A DNA stretch of 64,000 nucleotides from Bradysia coprophila (lineage: Eukaryota; Arthropoda; Insecta; Diptera; Sciaridae), in NCBI RefSeq assembly GCF_014529535.1, contig NW_023503293.1, positions 4,110,741 through 4,174,740 of the forward strand, read 5' to 3'. The position numbers and the translations under genes are program-made. A model generated the notes under the pieces. It made no database searches, was not told the DNA's origin, and worked only from the letters and a program-made list of their open reading frames with translations. Shown here piece by piece: positions 9,430 to 20,156 of the stretch (within the stretch, counting starts at the first letter, position 1; each line of letters starts with the position of its first letter).

Positions 9430-10271
9430 ATGGCGCCCAACGTGAAAACCCCACGGTTAAATAATTTTGACATTCGCACATAACGCATATGTGATGAAGC
9501 CTATAAATATGCAGAATTCAATGAAGATATGTACAAATACCGGACAATTCTTATTTCGGTGACAGGTTATCGTTGAAAGATGGAAATTGTGTATATGTGC
9601 AATAATGTGCAATTCTTGATGTGCATATAAAAACAAAATATGAGAACGTTACGTGTATTACGTGTAATGTTACGTGTAAAGTAACCAGAAAGACAGTACA
9701 CATAAACATGAATTCGCGCTTGAATTTGTTACCGTATGCATATTTCTATATGACATTAATCATGAATAAAGCTTGCATATGACGGGCAGTGTGTTGTTTA
9801 TTTAAATGTGAAGGTCGGAAAACTAAAGCGGTGAAGAAATCTTAATAATAAAAAGGAAAATTTAACTCGGAGACTCAGTGAACTTTGACAGAAACGTTTG
9901 TGAATTTTATGGGGACTCGTCTCACAAGAATTTTAAATTGAAACTAGAATGAAAATGAGAACGGTGATGAATATACGTGTGTGAACCAACGATTATAAGA
10001 AGTCAATTGATGAAATTTTGAAATTCTTGACAAGTTTTGCGTTATATAGATACGATAGACATAAGTGGGAAAAAACTTAGAAGATGGTTAAATTGTAACG
10101 TGTTGAACTTTGAGGAGGTGGCTAGAAGATGAATGTAGCATGCACAAACGACGTGTAAGTTGTGAGACGAAACAATAAGATGTATCTGATAAACATGTGA
10201 AATTCAGAAGTGTTCGGGTCGATGAAACGAATTAGGGTATAAGCATAAATGCCTAAAACAATATTGTAAGA

Positions 10272-11216
10272 ATGAGAAGTATTGTTGAGTTGATTGGAAT
10301 AACTGACAAAATCATACCAACGTTCCCTGGTGAAAAATATACAGAGGCGGACTTACACAAGTTTTTAAAAGGATGTGAAATTGCGTTGGAGATAGGAAGA
10401 CCCGAAGAGCAAGGAAACATCCTGGAATGTATTAAAAGGAAACTGACTGGAGAAGCTTATCTAGAAGTGAAGTATGAGAAGTGTGTGACGTATGGACAAA
10501 TAAAAAAGCTGCTGATTTCGAAATATAAAAAACCATACTCATTCAAAGACTGTCAAAAAGATCTATGGAATTGCAAACAGGCACAGAATGAGAGCTTGGA
10601 ATGCTTTTTACTGAAAGTGCAAACTCTTTATAGATTGGGTTGTGAAGCAGTCGAATCAGAATACCAAAATCAGCTTGAAATTGAATTCTACGACAAAATG
10701 TTGGAGAAAGAAGCCGTTTATGCAATGAAAATGGGTTTGTTGAGGACAGATATTACCGAGCACATGGTTTTACACTGTAGACCAGCACCTGACAACATCA
10801 AAGATACGATGAAACTTGCCCTGGAATATGAAAAAGATTTTGCGGAAATAATACCAAATGGGGTCAACGAAAAAGAACGGGCAGAAGCGGCGCCAAATAC
10901 AGTCAACTGGAAGAACATGGGTCACACACAGGACTACTTGGAAGAATTATCGCGTTTGCGTCACGATTTGAAGTCAATGCTAGCTGAAATATACTCGTTG
11001 CGCAATGGGAACAAATTGAATGTTGTTAAGGAAGGATCGTGCGAAAGCGAGACTACACGTGAAACTATGAAAATCGCGAAAGAATGCTATATTTGCAACG
11101 AAAAGGGGCATGTTGCTAGAACATGTCCGAGGAGACTTCTATGTCGTCGCTGTGGGGGAGAGAAACACAACTTCAGAGGGTGCAAACGTAAAATAACTGA
11201 CGATCAAAAATTGTGA
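10272..11216 (+). CDS. Gag-like nucleocapsid protein of the LTR element
   Basis: Open 314-codon frame. The N-terminal 200 residues are helical and charged, as in retroelement capsids (for example KRKLTGEAYLEV, then SLECFLLKVQTLYRLGCEA). Two CX2CX4HX4C zinc knuckles close the protein at about residues 272-304: CYICNEKGHVARTC and CRRCGGEKHNFRGC. Such proteins package element RNA into particles in the cytoplasm. The frame ends without an overlapping pol frame, unlike autonomous relatives. The 840-base leader between the 5' LTR and this start holds no other frame. Confidence 0.85.
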   Translation: MRSIVELIGITDKIIPTFPGEKYTEADLHKFLKGCEIALEIGRPEEQGNILECIKRKLTGEAYLEVKYEKCVTYGQIKKLLISKYKKPYSFKDCQKDLWNCKQAQNESLECFLLKVQTLYRLGCEAVESEYQNQLEIEFYDKMLEKEAVYAMKMGLLRTDITEHMVLHCRPAPDNIKDTMKLALEYEKDFAEIIPNGVNEKERAEAAPNTVNWKNMGHTQDYLEELSRLRHDLKSMLAEIYSLRNGNKLNVVKEGSCESETTRETMKIAKECYICNEKGHVARTCPRRLLCRRCGGEKHNFRGCKRKITDDQKL

Positions 11217-13345
11217 GTGACGGGCCTGAGCTTATATAAATTGACTCGGATGAAAATGAAGGGTGAGTGTGAAAAAGACGGTGAGTTAGTATGTTGTCGT
11301 TCAAAATTTGTTTTCTCACTCATTCGTTGAAACGGTTTTGGTTTTGGTTGCTAGTAAAATAGAAATGAAACATCAGAGACAATAGCGCTCTGGGTACAAA
11401 TTGATATTGTTCGAAGGATCGGTTAACGTACCTACGATAGCAAGGTGAAAACGTACTTGTTGCCGTAGGGTAATGATCCATAATGAAAATTGTTGGTGGA
11501 AGGATCGGTTAACGTACCTACGATAGCAAGGTGAAAACGTACTTGTTGCCGTAGGGTAATGATCCATAATGAAAATTGTTGGTGGAAGGATCGGTTAACG
11601 TACCTACGATAGCAAGGTGAAAACGTACTTGTTGCCGTAGGGTAATGATCCATAATGAAAATTGTTGGTGGAAGGATCGGTTAACGTACCTACGATAGCA
11701 AGGTGAAAACGTACTTGTTGCCGTAGGGTAATGATCCATAATGAAAATTGTTGGTAGAAGGATCGGTTAACGTACCTACGATAGCAAAGTAAAAAGGTAC
11801 TCGCTGCCGCAGGATAATGATCCATGATAAAAATTGTTGAAAGGGTCGATGAACGTACTTACGATAGCAAGTTAAAAACGTACTTGCTAAGTAAGGTAAT
11901 GATCCATGATGAAAATTGTTGAAAGGGTCGATGAACGTACTTACGTATGGACGTATGGCAAATATGAACTGTAAACGTTGGACACGAATGAGCATTGGAA
12001 AACAAATGTTGGTAAAACGACGAAAAAGTAGAAGTGGAAGAAATGGAGTTTGAATTTAATTGGGTTAACCCGCTGAGCTGAACTGGCAAAGGTATGAAAA
12101 TGATGAAACTGTTGTCAGAACACATGAGACTGGGCTGAGAATAGTGGCTCGAAGAAACATGACATGATAGCCGTTACTAAATATGAGAATATGACAAATT
12201 CAAGGATGTTCCGTTGATACGAACAGCTTGTGGAAAAGGCCGTTGGGAAAATAATGTTGATACATCGGGTTCATTGTGGTCGAAATTCATGTTTAGTTGT
12301 ATTTTTCAAGTTGTTGATTTTATATGTTTGAATTTGATTTAGTTAGATTCGAGTTTTGATTTTACTTTTTGTTCCCTCAGTAATTGCAAGATGAAATTGC
12401 TTTTTGTTATTTTGGATTGAAAAAGTTTATGTTTGGCAGAATTTTATCTTGCCATGTTTTGGCGTTGAGGTTGTTGATCCGACTTTCATTTTTGCAGATT
12501 TCGATTTGAAGTTCTGTTTTGTCTCGTATCGGGTTGAAATTTGTTGAGCTCGATATTATTTGTTGTAAATGATGAATGGATGGACGATTGAATCATATAT
12601 GAAATCTTTGATTTGGGCATAGGAAAATGCATTTGTTTGGGAAAATGAATATTTGCGTTTAGATAAATTTTATGAATGAATGAATTACGCGGGTTGAATG
12701 ATGATTGAAGTTGATGATATGAAGGCATTTTTTATGAAAGGTGAGACCTATAGCATACTGTGAATGAATGTGGCCAGGCCACGAGTGAGAAAAAGACGAA
12801 TGCTTAAAACCTCAATGATGATGAGGTGATTTTAGAGATAGTTACTTTATCTTTACGCTTGGGTGAAAATGCATTGGGTATCCGATTAATTACAATGGGG
12901 AAATGATAATGTAAATGATATATTTCGTAGTTACAGCAAAACGGCCACTCGCTGTCGCAGTGTCACTATAATTTTTTTTTTGAAAATTCTTGCTTTATAT
13001 ATTTTTGATTTTATTTTAGAAACATTGACAATCTTTGAACAACATGGTCAATCACTGACTTACACAGTCACAAACATCGACAGTTTTAACCATGGACAGT
13101 CACCAACACCGACAGTCAATGGACAGTCACTAACATCGACGGTCGTAACCATGGACAGTCACTGTTTCGGCAGGCCTTGTATAAACTGGATGAGCGGGTA
13201 GACGAAACTGTTGCTCCTGAGACGGATTGAAACGCACGAGAAATGAGTCGAGACAACGAACACTATGAATATTGCACCAAGACAGCCCTAGCGGAATGAG
13301 CAATGGCTGTTGGACGGACCTGGGTCGAACCGATAAATTGACAAG
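11217..13345. other. Pol-less interior of the LTR element
   Basis: Apart from the 86-bp array and a short repeated CATGGACAGTCAC motif near 13030-13160, no coding signature is seen. Conserved pol motifs were looked for in all frames and not found. Confidence 0.6.
11410..11965. repeat. 86-bp tandem repeat inside the LTR element
   Basis: Units beginning AAGGATCGGTTAACGTACC occur at about 11415, 11501, 11587, 11673 and 11759 (period 86), the first ones almost identical, followed by two diverged units starting AAGGGTCGATGAACGTAC near 11838 and 11923. The array lies between gag and the env remnant, where pol would be expected. Confidence 0.93.
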
Positions 13346-14044
13346 TTGAGGATCGAAGACGACTGGAAGAGAGAGCAAGTAGTGAGACAAAACAAGATAC
13401 AGTTCAACAAAATCGAGAGTCATGGTTGGTCAATTTGGTCGTTAGTCATAACTCATGGGCGCACAACGATTCGTCCAATTTGCAAAAATTCGGGGAACAT
13501 ACAGTCGGTGGTGATACAGGGAAATGGAATCCTGAAAATAACTGAAGCGTGCGATGTGGTGGTGGGCGAATCAAAATTGATGTTCCGGCGAAAAATCGAC
13601 ACTCAGGAGAGACAGATTGAGACAACACGCGTGATCGAGGTGGCACCGATACAACCACTATGGGATGAAAAATGGTTGGCAGACAGAGAGATGCCGCAGA
13701 GAAAGATCGATAAACTACGGGTAAGCTCGCATGCGGACTTATCTCGCTCTATCATTTCAGCCATTCATGAAACGGAACAGTTGGAAAACGATTGGCGTGA
13801 CGAAACGATAATCCGAGAACACCAGGGACAGTTTGACCAGATCAAAAGCTACGGTTGGTCCATTTGGTCGTTGATGGCCTTTGTCTCAGTCCTTTTCATT
13901 ATGGGGGCGGGTATCGTATGGTACATACGATGCCGAAGCACAATATTCCGGAGTGCCACGGAGGGAATACAGCGGATGCACGAATTGGCACGATCCAGGC
14001 ACGATCCAGGGACAATCTTTCAATGGTTGAGGATTTTAGAGTAG
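13346..14044 (+). pseudogene. Env-like C-terminal remnant with transmembrane anchor
   Basis: 232-codon frame with a hydrophobic membrane segment at about residues 172-194 (within SLMAFVSVLFIMGAG), preceded by GWSIWSL and followed by a basic, Arg-rich tail. The stretch ahead of the membrane segment (DWRDETIIREHQGQF) is repeated in diverged form at the N-terminus of the frame (DWKREQVVRQNKIQF), each copy followed by GWSIWSL. This is an old retroelement envelope relic; the surface-subunit portion is absent. Described as a relic only. Confidence 0.6.
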
Positions 14045-14363
14045 GGTTGGGGGTCAAAATTTCTGATTTTTATAGTCATTTAAAATGTTTTTGATTTTTA
14101 TAGTCACTTAGACTGTTACAATTATATTTGGGGTTTCATTTGGGGTCGTAGTTAGGACCATTTGGTCATTTCGAGTTTATATTTTTGATTGTATAGATTA
14201 AGAACCGATGTGAAAGCGCGAAATCACTTCTCAAAAACTTAGTCAAATGAGCGAATGGCTCAAGACAATATAGTAGAAGGTTGAAGAATGTGAGGAGAAG
14301 TATTGAGATGAAAAACTGTTATCCCGTTTGAACGATGATCTTATTTTTCTGAGGAGGGAGTAT

Positions 14364-14829
14364 TGTGGTACCCCTCATGCCGAATGGCGATGAAAATATT
14401 CCACAATTTGCTGAATCGTTGAATTCTCAAATATTCGGAATCGAATATCATGAGAATGTGTTGTCCACGAAATCGCTATCGAGGTTGGACGGATGTGAAG
14501 TGCAATTGCACTCGCATCAATTTGCTGATAACGCAAAATAGGAAAATTGTGGAATATCAATCGTACCGAACGGTCGATTGCAATGAACATAGAAAGTCAG
14601 AAGTATTTTGTCCATCGGCTGGAAAGGTTGAATAGTTGAGAGAGTTATTCTGAACAAGTATATATATTGGACAAACAGGTGTTTGAAAAGTGATTTCGGG
14701 TCGTGCATAGAAGTGTTTACTGAATTTTACTAAATAAAATAAATATTTTGTGTCAACCACAAAGCATCGCATTCTTATTCCACCTATCAGGATTCGAATA
14801 ATTGGATAGAGGAAATGAAGGATACGACA
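14364..14829 (+). repeat. 3' LTR
   Basis: Second copy of the 466-bp LTR, preceded by the polypurine tract and followed by the TGCT target duplication. Confidence 0.95.
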
Positions 14830-14833
14830 TGCT

Positions 14834-15151
14834 GAAAGATTCAAGCATAATCATTACATATGTTTAAAAGAAAATTACTTATTTACACCTATTGCTTTTG
14901 AATCACTAGGCTGCATGGGTCCTGAAACAAATACATTTATAAAGAAATTAATGCGAAAAGCTTCTGGCGAACCACGATCAATGGATTACCTATTGCAAAA
15001 GGTTTCTATTGCAATTCAACGGAGAAACGCTAGTTGCATTTTGGGGACTTTAGGCCATAGTAGAATTGATGGTTTTTATTTATTGTTACTTTGTTTTTTG
15101 AAAAGATCGTTTTTTACTGGTTGCGCATTGCAGCCTTTTTTTCGTTTTTAA
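14834..15151 (+). pseudogene. RT-polyprotein C-terminal domain, 3' half (interrupted)
   Basis: Continues, in the same frame once the LTR element and one TGCT copy are ignored, from IADNA at 8963: ERFKHNHY, then PIAFESLGCMGPETNTFIKK and VSIAIQRRNASCILGT. The IQRRNASCILGT end is characteristic of this RT-associated C-terminal region. Coding similarity ends near 15050; the remainder of the frame is not similar to anything I know. Confidence 0.7.
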
Positions 15152-15399
15152 AAATAAAAATACAATCGGTTGTGACTTTTATTAATCAGATATGCTCAAA
15201 AAAGACTGCTCACAATAATGACGCCAGTAAAAAATAGATATTTTCAAAAAAAGCTTGTGACGATTTTTATTATGAATTGAAGTGAGCTACGAGCTTAAAT
15301 TTGAGTTTCCCTGCGAAACCAGCATCTAGAGTATTTTTGTGAAAATAATTTTTTGGACATAACGTCGATGTCCACACACTTGCGCCGTTTAGAAATCCG

Positions 15400-15941
15400 T
15401 TTACGAACAAACAACAGAAGCTCTTTCCACTTTTCATTGTTAAAACGTAAACGGAGAACCAAACGGTGTTGCGTTTGTAGCTTAAGTTATCTTCGTTGTA
15501 TGAAAATGAACAGTTCTAATTTGGATAACATCGGATTTCGTAGGTGTTGTCATTGTTATCTCAGAGTTGTTTAATTTTAAAATGTGTGCTCGAATTCACC
15601 CATTTTTCTAGTGACATTCAAACGTTCTGACCCCCATACCCCCGTTATTTACGAATAAACCATATTTTTCCGTTTTCTAATATTACAAAAAAATTTTATC
15701 ACAAATTTTTAGTGATGTCACAAATATTTTGTGTTGTCACAAAAATTGAGCATCACAAAATATTTGTGATGCTCAAAATTTGTGACAACACAAATATTGA
15801 GTATCACAAATATTTTGTGATGACAATTTTTGTGATGTCACAAATAAATTGTGTTGTCACAAATATTTTGTGTTGTCACAAATTATTTGTGACATCACAA
15901 AAATTGTCATCACAAAAATTGTCGGGCACTTAAAGGAGGTG
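15400..15941 (-). repeat. Right terminal inverted repeat of the foldback element
   Basis: Reverse-complement counterpart of 7194-7830: outer TGTGACATCACAAA-type modules (15665-15941) and an inner unique part (CCACTTTTCATTGTTAAAA near 15430, AACGTTCTGACCCCCAT near 15625). It lacks the 19-bp expansion of the left arm. Confidence 0.85.
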
Positions 15942-17757
15942 ACAAATTTGCGTTCATTGTCTAAGGGAAGCAATGTAATCCAAGTGAGTGTCAAATAATT
16001 GACGGAGATCATTCTTTTCATGCGGAAAATCATGTGTTTTTGTGCAATGTCAATCGACGAAATTACGTAATTTGAAGTTAGAATTTCTGGTTCAAATTCC
16101 CAAACGTTGTCGAGACATTTCGTTGGCGATTAACGTTTTGTCGCCCAATTAATTTGTGTGCATTGCCTTACAGCGTTTCAAGTCAACCCATGCCGCCGAT
16201 TTTAAGGCTGCCTTAGTCAATGTTCCAGCAACTCAATGTACTGAGCTAGACAACGGTCTACGAGTGGCTTCAGAAGATTCGGGAGCACAGACAGCTACTG
16301 TTGGTCTATGGATCGATGCTGGCTCAAGGTTTGTTTCCATCAGTTGTTTGTTTGCTTTCAACTCGAACGGCAATGTAACATTCTCGCATCATTGTAGGTA
16401 TGAGGATGCAACAAACAATGGCGTTGCCCACTTCCTGGAACATATGGCATTCAAAGGAACGGCCAAACGCTCCCAAACCGACTTGGAATTGGAAGTGGAA
16501 AATATGGGAGCACATCTGAACGCTTATACATCTCGGGAGCAGACAGTGTTTTACGCAAAGTGCTTGTCCAAAGATATCCCGAAAGCGGTTGAGATCCTAG
16601 CCGACATCATTCACAACTCGAAGCTCGGCGAGTCCGAAATCGAACGCGAACGCGGTGTCATTCTACGTGAAATGCAAGAGGTGGAAAGCAATTTGTAAGA
16701 AGTTGTTTTCGATCATTTGCATGCTACAGCTTATCAAGCTACACCGTTGGGCCAGACAATTCTTGGACCATCAGCAAACATCAAGTCGATTGGCAAGGCG
16801 GATCTACAAAATTACATCGGCACCCATTACAAGGCGGCTCGTATTGTGTTGGCCGCTGCTGGTGGTGTCAATCACAACGAATTGGTTGGATTAGCTAAAA
16901 AAGAACTGGGCAAATTGGAGAATACATTCGATGGTGAGGTCCCAAAACTGACCGGCAGTGAAGTTCGTGTCCGTGATGATTCGATACCGTTGGCACATAT
17001 TGCCATCTCCGTAGAAGGTTGTGGCTGGACCAATCAAGACAATGTTCCGTTGATGGTTGCCAATACGTTGATTGGAGCTTGGGATCGATCACAAGGCGGT
17101 GGCGTCAACAACGCATCCAGTTTGGCTCGTGAAAGTGCTGAAAATGGTGAGTACGTCTGGCACCTTCTGCTTCACATGGGCCCTAATGTTTTGGCTTCGG
17201 TTTCAGAGCTATGTAACAGTTATCAGTCCTTCAATACATGCTATAAAGACACTGGCTTGTGGGGCATTTATTATGTCTGCGATCCAATGAAGTGTGCCGG
17301 CATGTTGGCCAGCATTCAGAACGAATGGATGCGCATATGTACGATGGCGACCGACAATGAAGTCGATAGAGCCAAGAATTTGTTAAAGACCAACTTTTTA
17401 CTGCAGTTGGACGGTAAGTTTTTTGTGATTTTCGTCACATTCGCTTTATTGACATCGTCATATCCACCCATTCCTCGTGAACAGGTACAACACCAATTTG
17501 CGAAGACATTGGCCGTCAACAGTTGTGCTATAACCAAAGGATTCCATTGCACGAATTGGAGAGACGAATCAACAGCGTTTCGGCGAAGAATATTCGCGAT
17601 GTTGCAATGAAATACATTTATGACCGTTGTCCAGCTGTGGCTGCTGTTGGTCCGATTGAAAATCTTCCCGATTACAACCGAATCCGTTCATCCATGTTCT
17701 GGTATCGGCTGTAATTTTGATGCACTTGAAACCAACCATTACTATTTGTCAAATAAA

Positions 17758-18909
17758 AACAAAAACAAAAATTCTTAAACCGAAATAATTCATAAAAATT
17801 ATTAAAATAAAAACCAAACAAAACGAACAACAGGGAATTTACCATTCACGTCTCATTCATTTTGCCAACGAAGGTGGCGTTATCTCGATGTCAGATCATC
17901 CTAGAATCTGTAGAAATGCTAACACTTTCATTTTCGGAACGAATTTTCGGGATTTTATTCACTGATGGGACATCCAGCTCATTAGCACAGTTAGATCAGG
18001 TTCAATCTTAGAGCACAAATTCACAACCTGTTGAATGCCACATCTTGCTCGAGTAATAATTTTCTTTTCTCAGTTCTTCTTTACGCTGTTTTGGAAGCGG
18101 TCATTACGATGGAAAATGAGAAAAACCCAGCCCAACCCGAAACCAGCCTAATTCAATTTTGTCGGGCTCTGGTGCGGGTTGAGTCGTTGTTGTCGTTGTT
18201 GAGTTTCGAGCTTGTATTTGAGTGCTACGTACGACGTGTTGTGTAAATTTGTTCTCGCTTCGCTCGTATATTATGATGATGACAATGGATTTTTCTGAAA
18301 GTGTTTTTGTCTTCTTATAAGAGGATTGTGTCTACGAACACACTTTTTGGAGGATCTCAATAGAAATTTTGACAAGTTTGTATTTTAAATGCCTGCCGTA
18401 GTAAATATTAGAAAATTAGGCCCTTTTTTGAGATAACCACACCTTTGTTAGGTTAAGCAGAAGGTTGCTTGGTCGTATGTTCACTTCTGATAGGAAAACA
18501 AAAAGTGAAGTAAATATTTTCGTCAATTTTTACGTTAAAAATAACCGAAGCGATAAGCAATCTTGCTTTTTGATTAACGTAATGTGGAATAACCTTTGCC
18601 AACTTTTGCCTCTGCGAAAGTTCTTGCTGTTGGCATTTACACCAATTTTTCATTGTGATCTAATATTCTGTAAATTAAACGAGCCCACGCTATAATTTAC
18701 GAAACAACTTAATATGTTGATGTACCGTTCTATTTACCTATTATTTTCCTCACTATTTGGACCATTTTAATCCTACACTCGCGTAACTGTGTCGACGAAA
18801 AATTATTTTTGTCTCAGTTTTGTTAAACTTTTTTTTTTTTAAATAAAGATGTCATGACATCAGCCTACCTGTTGTTAATTGTACCTGGATGAGCACAACA
18901 GTTATTGTA
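17758..18909. other. Gene-free stretch after the MPP-beta pseudogene
   Basis: AT-rich sequence with short open frames only and no splice-supported coding pattern. Confidence 0.4.
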
Positions 18910-19086
18910 CGTCAGAGAAATTTATATGGGCGTTTGCTTCAGCTGATCGATTCATACAAAGAGAACTGATAATAGTTGCGGGTGGAACAGCTGCACGCAT
19001 GCGTTTTAGGGTATGAGACGTTTGGTTTGCACGAGTGGATCAGCTGAAGTGAATTTCTATTAAAACTTCACTGATGTCCGGCACTG
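18910..19086. mobile_element. MITE family A, copy 1 (TA target)
   Basis: Flanked by TA. Ends CGTCAGAGAAATTTATATGG and, inverted, CAGTGCCGGACATCAGTGAA. Internal mirrored TTGCTTCAGCTGATC / GATCAGCTGAAG motifs tie it to the other copies (20157, 42015, 54972, 57198, 63615). Confidence 0.6.
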
Positions 19087-20156
19087 TATGACAAGGTTGA
19101 GTGTTTTCGTTTCAAAATAAGGATCGAAATTAGGTCAGGTGGATCTGTGTGAATTGTCCTGAAACCTGAGGACTAATTAAAAAGGCTGTCAGGTTTCAGC
19201 TTGTATGGAAATTTAGGTGTACTTGTCTATGGAAAATGAAGTTCATTTGAGTTCACGTATTGATTTCACGAAGACCTGAACCTGTTCTAAATCTGGTCAG
19301 ACATTTACAGATTCATGTCAGGTATGATTCCGAGTCTTATTTCAAACATCTTCCCTTCAAAGAACTACCGGTTTTTCGACACAGAAAAGATTCAGTCTAC
19401 TAGACAAGTAAGCAACTTATTACAGTTGGTAAGATGAAAACCGACCTGTTGAACAATGGGAACAATGAAAAAAAGTTAAACAGTCATGTGCGTCCACAAT
19501 GAACACCTTAATTAAAATATTACTTAATTTGTAGGCAACGAAAATATTCATGTCTTGTACTTTATATACCCCAATCGAGGTCAAAGGTGTCTGAAAAATA
19601 GTCCGACATAAATTACCATCACCGCACACATAACAACAAAACAAATTGTAACGAAGCATTTCAGCGATCGCAATAGAACGCAATATAAAACCGTAACTCA
19701 GTGTGCAAAAACGTAATATCTCCTACGAATTTGAAATAGAGAAAAAATTATTCCTCATCCTATTTGCATACTACACACCACACCCTCTGAATACAATTTT
19801 CGAATAATTAAAACTCTTTCAACATTTTAATTGATGCCAATTTATTTAATTAATGTCTAACACTGCACTCGTTTTTCGTAATTCCCATATTACCAGTACC
19901 ATACCCAGTTTACACATTTTCCCTTTTGTAATCCACAAACTCAAGTTTTCAGATTCTGTGCTATTAGGTCATCTCATGAATTGTTTTTGGAATGATAAAC
20001 ATAACTTCTGCACGAAGATACAATTATACACTTCAAAACTGGTAATATATAAAACTAATGTAGACAGTGTCGTAGGTACGTACGTACATCGTATATACTG
20101 TGGGGGGTTGTGTGTATAAATAATATGTGAAGTTTCAAGACGTTGAATAATTATTA
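19087..20156. other. Gene-free stretch
   Basis: Only short unsupported frames. Includes a polypurine/AT-rich background and no recognisable element. Confidence 0.35.

Larger units (their letters stand above)
8964..14829 (+). mobile_element. LTR retroelement, non-autonomous (gag plus env-like remnant, no pol)
   Basis: Two 466-bp LTRs (8964-9429, 14364-14829), each starting TGTGGTACCCC and ending TACGACA, flanked by the 4-bp direct repeat TGCT (8960-8963, 14830-14833). A primer-binding-site-like TGGCGCCCAACGTG follows the 5' LTR by one base; a purine tract GAGGAGGGAG precedes the 3' LTR. The interior encodes a two-zinc-knuckle Gag and a membrane-anchored env-like remnant. No protease, RT, RNase H or integrase signature is visible between them, so it would depend on enzymes supplied in trans. 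The 4-bp duplication fits the Ty3/gypsy group. LTRs appear identical over nearly all their length, so insertion is recent. Confidence 0.93.
7194..15941. mobile_element. Foldback-type DNA element with long inverted repeats (8-bp TSD)
   Basis: Ends ACCTCCTTTAAGT..CCGACA and its reverse complement, flanked by the 8-bp direct repeat GACAAATT (7186-7193 and 15942-15949). The inverted arms continue inward for roughly 550-640 bases: outer parts are TGTGATGTCACAAA-type units, inner parts are unique (for example GGGGTCAGAACGTTT, CATACAACGA, TTTTAACAATGAAAAGTGG on both sides). The interior carries the 39-bp minisatellite and an RT-associated C-terminal domain, split by an LTR element. No transposase is recognisable. 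An 8-bp duplication is compatible with hAT or P/Galileo-like groups, and long modular arms recall foldback/Galileo elements; the termini do not let me name a superfamily. Confidence 0.88.
7160..17714 (+). pseudogene. UQCR-C1: MPP-beta / UQCR-C1 copy, split by an 8.75-kb insertion and carrying a nonsense codon
   Basis: Family role: M16 metallopeptidase-like beta subunit that removes mitochondrial presequences and/or is core protein 1 of the bc1 complex in the matrix-facing inner membrane. Exons: 1 (7160-7193 continuing at 15950-15984 across the insertion; presequence), 2 (16174-16328), 3 (16398-17146), 4 (17207-17413), 5 (17485-17714). Seen: zinc motif HFLEH in [18 protein letters not shown], a downstream [15 protein letters not shown] with candidate Glu ligand, then [27 protein letters not shown] and [16 protein letters not shown], ending [15 protein letters not shown]. 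Damage: TAA at 16696-16698 replaces the Gln normally following VESNL, and the nested element interrupts exon 1. Apart from these the gene is well preserved, so inactivation looks recent. Introns 2 and 3 (69 and 60 nt) happen to be readable in frame. AATAAA at 17752. Very similar to fly UQCR-C1 (CG3731); MPP-beta and UQCR-C1 cannot be separated by eye. Confidence 0.92.

Noticed and set aside
11373..11995. Series of minus-strand frames with repeated MDHYPTATSTF peptide
   Set aside because: They are the translation of the 86-bp tandem array; 86 is not divisible by three, so no long repeated protein is possible and frames restart in each unit.
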